The notes under the pieces are model-generated. The model made no database searches. It was not told where the DNA came from and worked only from the letters and a program-made list of their open reading frames with translations. Shown here piece by piece: positions 57,186-64,000 of a DNA stretch of 64,000 nt. A program made the translations under genes and the position numbers. The stretch's first letter is position 1. Every line of letters starts with the position of its first letter. The stretch is from Closterium sp. Naga37s-1 (lineage: Eukaryota > Streptophyta > Zygnematophyceae > Desmidiales > Closteriaceae). The DNA lies in the NCBI GenBank assembly GCA_947471745.1, contig CANJKZ010000922.1, forward strand, positions 1,887,001-1,951,000, read 5' to 3'.

Positions 57186-57984
57186 TGTTATAGTCACAAT
57201 AGGCTTGAATGTGCCTAAAACGAAAGATAGAGTGCACAGTCGGATTTCTGCACAGCGGCTTCAAACGTTGATATCGTTCTAATCAGAGCTGCAAATGACT
57301 TGATTCAAATTGGATCTAGAGCGTCTTGATGTCGCCTACAATTGGCAATTTAGATTGCACAATTTCATCAAGTATTGGTGACGGAATGTCGGTTTGAACG
57401 AACGGCACTATGGCAACCACTATAGACTTAGAACACAAATTAGGAAGAGTTACGAGTTGGGAATGACTCCCAGCTCCTACAAACTCCAAGAGCCGAGTTA
57501 CAGTGATGTGGAACAGTGCCACACTGTCCCCAACCACGAAGGGTCTCGAAACTACCCTCCACAAGGGCCTACACCAAGAGAAATGTTACACTACACAAAG
57601 TAATGCAACTATTCTCACTATCTTAAAGTTTACCCTTTTGGAGAGCTTCGAAATCACTTGAATCTTGAAACCAAGGCTCTGGTTCTTCAAGATAAATTCT
57701 TCCTCGAGTTCTTGGAGGTCTGCTGCACACACCTGCGACACGCCGAACGTTCCACACACGACAAAAATAGAAAACCGCACACGACACGCAAACGACGACG
57801 TGACACGCGACTAGCGATAACTCGCTATTGACTCGACACGCACTTTCAAAATCATGCCTCATCATTCACACACTATTGCAAGCATGAAATATATATTATC
57901 TCATGCCCTCATATCATTCCATGCGCACACGCATGCACGCACACGGACAACAAGCCGAATGCAAACCGTAGGGTTGCACCAACA
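57186..57984 (-). repeat. 3' LTR of element H (799 bp)
   Basis: Minus strand TGTTGGTGCAACCC to TTGTGACTATAACA. It is preceded on the minus strand by the purine tract CCGAGGGGGAGTT. It pairs with G's LTR 36901-37698. Confidence 0.88.
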
Positions 57985-58017
57985 AACTCCCCCTCGGATT
58001 GTTGGCCTTAGGATCTT

Positions 58018-59750
58018 GCTCTCTCAGTTCAGAGCCATCCCAGCCAGCTTACAACACTTCCAATGCTGCTGCTCGACCAGCCTCTTGGTCATCATGTCAG
58101 CTGGCTGCCTTGTCGTCTTCACGTAGTTCAACTCAACTTCACCCGCGGCCACCATGCTCCTCGTCCAATGCCATTTCACCCTCATGTGCTTCGTGAGGCC
58201 ATGCAACACAGGGTTCTTAGCAAGAGCAATGGCACCTTCGCTGTCACAGTAGAGTGGGGTAGTTCCTTACTGCTCCTCCCCCAATTCAGCCAACAAACGC
58301 CGCTGCCACACAATCTCCCGTACGGCACGGAAGAGTGCCATGTACTCGGACTCTCAATGCTTGATCCACCTGCTTCTTGCTCTCCCAAGAAGTTGGGCCT
58401 CCACCAACACAGCAAATGAACCCTCCAACACTTGTCATGTCCTCTGGTTCTGATGCATAAGAAGCATCCAAGAATGCGGTGAGGAACAAACGCCCAGGTT
58501 CAACACAATCCGCGCCCTTTTGGCGCCTTTGCGCCGCCGCCGAGTATTGCAGCCCAACCGTCGCTGTTTGGCCAAGATACTTGGCCACCCTCATTCCAGC
58601 AGCTACTTGCTCCTCATTAGGGCATTTAACAACCCTAGCCAACTGTCCGGTTGCAAAGGCGACGTCCGGTCGGGTGTTTACCGCCGCGTACATGAGGCTG
58701 CCCACCAACGAGTGAAAACGGCGCCTCTCCTCTTCACCAACGCTCTCCTCCTCTGGTCCCTTCACACACTTGAACCCAGAGGGAAAGGGTGTAGCCACAT
58801 GGCCTTCACTCTGCCCAAAGTTGGCAGCCAATGCCTCTAGGCACTTCCGTTGATGCACCCGCATGCACCGCTTCTCCACATTTCGTTCGATGTGGAGCCC
58901 GAGGTAGAAGCTCACGTCACCAAGGGCCTTGCACTTGAACTTGTCTTGAAGCTTCAGCATCACCTCCTTCACAAGGTCAGAGGACGGTGACAAAATGAGG
59001 ATGTCATCCACATAAACCACCATGAAACTCCTCTGCTCCCCCTCGCCAAGCATGAACAAGGAATGATCGGCGGATGACGGAGTGAACCCGATCTCCTCCA
59101 AGACTTCACGCAGCTTCAAGTACCACTGCCTAGGGGCTTGCTTGAGCCCATAGAGCGCCTTCTTCAGCTTCCACACTCTGCCACTACCATCATCAAACCC
59201 CTCCAGCTGCGCCATGAAAATCTCTTCTTCGAGAATGCCGTTGAGGAACGCGGTTGTCACGTCCATTTGTTTCACCACCCATCCTTTGATGGCAGCACCC
59301 GCGAGTAGGGTTCTCAGCGTCGTCGGCTTCACCACAGGAGCAAAAAACTCCTTATAGTCCACCTTCTCCTTCTGCTGGTACCCCTTGGCCACAAGCCTAG
59401 ACTTGTAGCGCTCGATTTTGCCGTCGGCGTCAGACTTGATCTTGAAGAGCCACTTGGACGTAATCGCCTTACGCCCCTCCGGTAGCTCCACCAATTCCCA
59501 CGTGCCATTCTCCTCAATGCTCTTCAGCTCACTCTCCATTGCCTTCTTCCACTCCGGCATCTCCACCGGAGAGAAGAACGCGAAGGAACACTCCTCGTAG
59601 TCACTCTCTTCGTCATCTCCAACCATAAGTGCCGCTCCTGCCAGAGCTGACTTGGCTGGCTTTCCCAATGCATCATAGGTCAGCCTATTAGGGGCTTGAA
59701 TTCTCCTCTTGCCCCTTCCTTCCTCCTCAGCTGCAGGGACATGAAGGCTC
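58018..59750 (-). pseudogene. RT and RNase H of element H
   Basis: Minus strand: linker end (RIQAPNRLTYDALGKP near 59650-59710), then RT with EWKKAMESELKSIEENGTWE near 59490-59560. Next come SKWLFKIKSDADGKIERYKS near 59400-59460, [20 protein letters not shown] near 59210-59270, LKQAPRQWYLKL near 59110-59150 and YVDDILILS near 58980-59015. RNase H follows: FLDASYASEPEDMTSVGG near 58420-58480 and HGLTKHMRVKWHWTRSM near 58150-58205, with the end at 58024. Fossil. Confidence 0.88.
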
Positions 59751-61856
59751 TCATGGCGTTGCTGTGGGGTGACTCGGATCCGTGGAGCACTCGTAGTGCG
59801 AGAAGGAAGTGTCGGTGCACGCTCGCTCACTTGCTGCACCTCCTCCTCTTGCAACCGAACTAGAGAACGGGTAACGGGTGAACTTGGCTTGCATGCACGT
59901 CGAGCAGCCAAGTACCTCATCGGGCTCCCCCTTCACACGTATGCCAGCAACCATCTCATTCTTCACTAGCTGCTGCAAGATGGGCAGGGCCACATGCCCC
60001 ATTCGCCGATGCAAGGTGAGCCAATTACACTCCCCCGTAGCCGAAGTCGGATTGGAGAATGCCGCACTCGCAATAGTGCCCCACATGTTCTCTTCGTACT
60101 CCTCCGCTGCTGCCTTGGGGTTCTCCTCATCCTTGTGCTTCTTCTTGGATGCTGCACCACTCTCCTCATGTTCACCGAGCTTGCTGGTCCCTCCAAGATT
60201 GCACTTCTTGGACTTAATCTCCTTAGCGCGACCGTTTGCGCCATCGCCGCTACCAACCACTTCACCCTTTGTGCTGATGCTTGCTGCCACCTGCCTCTCC
60301 CTAGGCATGGGGACCACAGGGATCTGCCACATCTCTTTGTAGACATCCCTATCCTCATGAAGGTCCCAAAGAATCCGCTCGCCAAGCCTCACGGTGTAGG
60401 TCTTAGCTCCCTTCGAGCTCGTGTCCATGCCGGCCTTTTGCAACCGCCGCACGGAAATCAGGTTGGCAGCAAGGTTGGGCACCCAAAGCACGTTCTTGAG
60501 GCCCACCATCTTCCCATCAGCACCCTTGAACATGGCCTTGCCCATGCCTTTCACCTCTGCTCGCTGCCCCAAAGCCGATGTCACATGCTTCACCGGTGAC
60601 GGCTCAAGTTCGGTGAGCAAGTCCGCACGAGGTGTCATGCTATAGGTAGCGCCGCTATCGATCACCCGATAGTCCAGGGAGTGTAGGGTGACCTTCCCCA
60701 CAGCTGCTGGCTCCTCAAAGCCTTCATACTTCTCTGGACCAGCCGGTGCTTGCGTGGACACGAAGAAGAATTGACCCGGAAAGCGATCGTCCCTCGACTC
60801 GCTCTCGTTGCCGGCACTCTTCATACTTGCAGCACCACCTCCGCAACTGCCACGGCCTCCACGGCCTCTTCCTCTCCCTCCTCCTGCTCCTCTACCCTCT
60901 TGGCCTTGAGCAGGAGTCCATCCATCAGGGAGCTTGTAGCAATCGCGCCACATATGTCCGCTCTTGTGACAATAGTGGCACTCGCCGTCGAATCGGCCGC
61001 GACCGCGTCCGTAGCTCTTGTTGTCGCTGCCGTTTCCGCCACTCCCGCGGCCTCCGTTGAAGTTGCTGCCTCCAAACCTTCCTCCTCCTCGTCTTCTGCC
61101 CCTTACATGGCCATATCCACGGCCGATGCTTGCTGCCCCGGTGCCATCCGCACTCGCCAACTCACGGCGGCGGAAATTATCTTGAAGGATAGCTCGCTTC
61201 ACGTCTTCGAGCGAGAGGCGGGGCAAGTCACGTTTGAGGTTGATGATGAGCGAGGACCATGACTCTGGGAGTAAGGCCAGCAACTTGGTCTTCTTTTGGA
61301 GCTCTCTGTAGTTCAAATCAGCTCCCTCTAGCCGCGTCAATAAGTCGAAGAATTTCTGCACCCCTTCTTCAACCGCTTCGTCTTCTTCAATTCGTAGTGC
61401 CGCCATTTGCCGTTCCAACACCACCGCTACCGCCGCTGTTGCAGGAGCGTGTACACCCTTGAGAGCAGCCCATGTCTTTGGTCCCTTCTCTGGTTCATGC
61501 TGGAATGGCTTGATGTGACGGATCTGGCTGCTCCCCAACGCTTGCCCAAGTAGGAGATAGCCTTGTGCGCTCTTCCGCACCCACGGGCTCGTCTCCGGGT
61601 TGTTCTCGGGGCGCTTCTCCGTTCCTTCCATCACCTCCAGCAGGTCATAGTGGTCAAATATATTCTCCATTCTGAAGGACCATTCAGCAAAGTTGTCGCC
61701 ATTGAACTTGTCAAGCCCAAACACCCTAGGCTCATCCCTAGGTGGGCCAAGACTTGGTTGCATGGGCGCCATGGCTGAATCACGAGGTTGGCCTTGAGCT
61801 TGGGCTTCTCCACTGCCACCAGCACCTCTGCCACCCCTTTCCTCAGGTCCAGCCAT
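59751..61856 (-). pseudogene. gag, protease and pre-integrase region of element H
   Basis: The start is taken at the ATG at 61856 (MAGPEERGGRGAG). The frame also opens at an ATG at 61889, but that lies within the PBS side. The gag block RVFGLDKFNGDNFAEWSFRM lies near 61665-61725, DHYDLLEVMEGTEKRPEN near 61610-61660 and SSLIINLKRDLPRLSLEDVK near 61200-61260. The canonical CCHC knuckle CHYCHKSGHMWRDC lies near 60940-60985, the protease VIDSGATYSM near 60635-60665 and the pre-integrase ERILWDLHEDRDVYKEMWQI near 60320-60380. WLTLHRRMGHVALPILQQLV lies near 59965-60025. The stretch is open for over 700 codons. Fossil. Confidence 0.9.
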
Positions 61857-61875
61857 TGTCAAAACTGCTCCAAGG

Positions 61876-61909
61876 GGCTCTGATACCACTTGTTATTGTG
61901 ACAATAACA
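61876..61909 (-). repeat. PBS and 19-bp LTR stub at the 5' end of element H
   Basis: The minus strand reads TGTTATTGTCACAATAACA (61909-61891), AG, then the PBS TGGTATCAGAGCC. The stub is almost a perfect palindrome. Its last bases resemble the end of the H/G LTR. Confidence 0.8.
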
Positions 61910-62311
61910 CCATCAAGGAGTTCGTGCTCCTGAGGAAGCTGCTGGAGGACATGGGAGCTGAACAGGAGGGACCTACACCACTTTTTTCCGACAGCGTGGA
62001 TGCTATTGGCATGGCCGATAATCCTATCCTGAATGGGCTGAACAAGCACATGAAGATTAAGTGGCACTGGGTGAGGCAGATGGTGAAGGAGGGGATTGTT
62101 GAGCTTCACCATGTGAAGGCTAGCAAGCAGACGTCAGATTTTCTCACCAAGAGACTTCCCGAGAGCGCACATTGGAAGTGTGCTAAGATGTGTGGCATGG
62201 CATTGCACTAGTGTGGGCAGCAGTGTCGTGAGTGCATGTGTGATTGTGTGCATGAGAGTTTGCATGTGTGTAAGTGTGTGTGTATGTAGTCCGTTAGTCT
62301 GAGGCGGATTT
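61910..62311 (+). mobile_element. Ty1/copia element I, segment 2 (RNase H end)
   Basis: RNase H resumes after H: EFVLLRKLLEDMGAEQEGPT, DSVDAIGMADNPILNGLNKH, MKIKWHWVRQMV, FLTKRLPESAHW, ending at the stop at 62211. A TGTG-rich spacer (62215-62290) and a purine-rich GTCTGAGGCGGATT stretch follow. Confidence 0.87.
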
Positions 62312-63007
62312 TGTTGGATGCACGTCATTCTGAGTGCATGTCATCCTAACGTCCTGCCGAGTGCTTGTGCTCTTTGTGCTTGCATGATTTGCATGAGCAT
62401 ATGTCATTGTGCATGGCTGTTGGATATTATTATCTCTGTGTTTTTCTCCAAGTTTAAATGCTTGATCATGCAGGAGAAATCCAGAGCTTTCCAACGATAC
62501 AAAGATCGCCTTATTCTGACCAAGATCGCCCAAGTTACAAGATTTCCAAGACTTGGATTTCTTATTACCTTTTGGGGTTATATCTAATTTGGGTGATTAC
62601 TTGGACATGACTATAAAGGGATCTTTGGTTGGGTGGTTAGGAAGGCAACTTTGACTTTTGGATTGGGGTGGCTAGAAGTTTCTAGCATGGGTTGCAAATA
62701 TTGCAACACCTAGGCAAAATCCAACTAGATTGGATTTTGCATGTGACACCTCAAGGACCTCATGATGAGGGTTGCATCCTTGCTGCTATGAAGGTTCCTA
62801 CCATCCTTCCCAAGCTCTTGGAGAACCCCTTCCCTCTCATGGTTCTCTTGGAGTCCCCAACTCCAACTTTCTATGCCCTCATGCTTGTACTTCCTCTACC
62901 ATTCTAGTCATGCGGCTGCTGGACATTTTCAAGTGGTTCTCACTCTATAGACCATCTTTTTAAGTGATTTGAATTGGAGATGGTAGCTAAGTCAAAGGCG
63001 CACAATT
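62312..63007 (+). repeat. probable 3' LTR of element I
   Basis: It starts TGTTGGATGCACG after a purine-rich tract, at the position where C and H have their LTRs. A TATA box (CTATAAAGG) lies at 62611-62619. No second copy exists in the window, so the right end is only bounded by the start of J near 63008. Confidence 0.5.
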
Positions 63008-64000
63008 CTACTGAGTGGATTTGCGTTTAGTTGAGAATTGAGTTCGTTGTAAGCTCTCAAAGTGACGGACCATGAACAACCGCTCAGCCTTCACCAAGGC
63101 TATTGCGGCTCCGTCCGAAATGACAAAGATCAGGTTGTCGCCGTAGACAAGGCTATTGAACGATGTAGTGCTACTGCAAACAAAACGAGAAGGGCCAGCT
63201 GAAGATGGGAAGCAGCCGAGAGCAGCAAAGTAGTGTGTAACGTGTCGTGCCATCCACGAGGAGCCTGGCAAGGACTGTAAACTAGCTACCGAAGGCTCCA
63301 CTGGGTCCCAAAGAGAGAATGACCCAGTGAAACTAGGTGGACGGCGAAGCAAGGTCTGCTCGTGCATGCTGCCTTGGTGGAAGGCAGTAGATAATTTATG
63401 TGAGCGGAGCTCGTAGTCGCGCTGTGCCGTGATGTGGAGCAGTACCCGAAGAGTGGTCATCTTTGAGGTGGAGGAGAAGGTCTGAAAGGAGTCTACCCCC
63501 TCTCGCTTACTTAAGCCTCTCGCCACATAAAGCCCCTTGTAGATACACAGCGCTCCAGGTGGCCGCGTCAATTGAAGATCCACATCCCATCGACTATGTT
63601 CGCCTCAAGAGGGGAAATTGCATCGACGTAGGTGCATGTGGATCTCCAAGTTGCCATATCTCCGTCCATGGCCGCTATCCACTTTGAGGCCCATGGTCCC
63701 GAGGATGTCAACAGCGTCTGGGTCACCCTCAGGGGCTAGTAGCACGACACAGAGGTGAGGAGAAACTGCCACAAGGAAAGCCAGTTCGAACTGCCTGTCC
63801 TCCAGGACGTCACTGTGAAGGTTTGGAGCACCATGGATGTACGGAGGACGGGTAGGAGCTGAGACCACTTGAGTGGCGTAGTCAAGGCTACAAGTGGAGG
63901 CAAAGTGGACGATAACAGCAAAAAGATTAGAGACAGACAACAGAGTAGTAGTAGGGTCAGTGACGAGGGAGGAAAGGACACAGGAGACTGTGGGACGAGT
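63008..64000 (-). mobile_element. old Ty1/copia fragment J, cut by window edge
   Basis: The minus strand shows a diverged RT: YVARGLSKREGVDSFQTFSS near 63470-63530, KMTTLRVLLHITAQRDYELR near 63400-63465, STAFHQGS near 63370 and LVYGDNLIF near 63130. It also shows the pre-RT linker blocks near 63680-63940 (LEDRQFELAFLVAVSPHL, LAPEGDPDAVDI). It aligns with the A/E/L group but is much more diverged than any of them, so this is the oldest copia copy here. Heavily broken. Confidence 0.82.

Larger units (their letters stand above)
57186..61909 (-). mobile_element. copia element H inserted in RNase H of I
   Basis: Minus strand. Flanked by a perfect target duplication CCATC (57181-57185 and 61910-61914), with the RNase H region of I on both sides. 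The 3' LTR is 799 bp (57186-57984), but the 5' side between the duplication and the PBS is only a 19-bp palindromic stub (61891-61909). Parts present: gag with CCHC knuckle, protease, pre-integrase block, RT and RNase H. An integrase core was not recognised. Broken, only a few breaks, so relatively young. It is younger than I by position. Confidence 0.92.

Overview
This 64-kb window is almost wholly built of old LTR retrotransposons of a green eukaryote, stacked inside one another. A plant or streptophyte-alga source is suggested by Ty1/copia elements primed by initiator-methionine-tRNA-like sites (TGGTATCAGAGC type), a chromodomain-bearing Ty3/gypsy element, and small intron-split host exons. 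The GC-rich gag leaders and the unusual gag zinc-binding domain point more to a charophyte such as Closterium than to a seed plant. That placement is my inference, not shown by the sequence. No bacterial operon, rRNA, tRNA or CRISPR array was seen.

Layout. 1-16.4 kb: copia copy B (minus strand) is interrupted by copia copy A (plus) and by the unrelated copia element C (plus, 1-kb LTRs). C itself carries an orphan 705-bp solo LTR with a perfect 5-bp target duplication. Next to B lies the only clear host gene piece, 14.46-15.15 kb on the minus strand: two 120-bp EGF-domain exons, both phase 1-1, and the tail of a third cut by copia fragment D. 16.4-28.3 kb: copia K sits at the LTR of D and carries a 1.8-kb GC-rich tandem repeat leader. 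Copia L (132-bp LTRs) lies inside a GTCGAC-rich LTR. 28.3-36.3 kb: copia E, the youngest copy, with two 130-bp LTRs differing at about two positions and target duplication AAGAA. 36.3-44.4 kb: gag and LTR of element G, a nearly 2-kb inverted pair of GTCGAC-rich LTRs, and the body of copia F. 44.4-45.1 kb: non-element DNA with a foldback (MITE-like or hairpin) sequence. 45.1-50.0 kb: chromodomain gypsy N (target duplication ACGAC) with copia M inside it. 50.1-53.3 kb: copia O. 53.3-54.1 kb: a candidate host exon and intron. 54.1-63 kb: copia I, interrupted by minus-strand element H (target duplication CCATC). 63-64 kb: an old, diverged copia fragment J running off the window.

At least five lineages can be told apart. 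(1) The A/B/E/K/L/M/O group has 130-150-bp LTRs, GC-rich tandem leaders, a Gly-rich gag and a repeat-rich integrase-RT linker. (2) C, (3) G/H and (4) I are copia elements with 0.7-1-kb LTRs and, in C and H, a normal CCHC knuckle. (5) D and F have GTCGAC-rich LTRs. The gypsy element N stands apart. All are treated as fossils. None of the window looks like a working host operon or pathway. The most interesting signals are the EGF exons, the tandem leaders, a conserved stem-loop inside the short LTRs, the unequal ends of H and the foldback at 44.6 kb.
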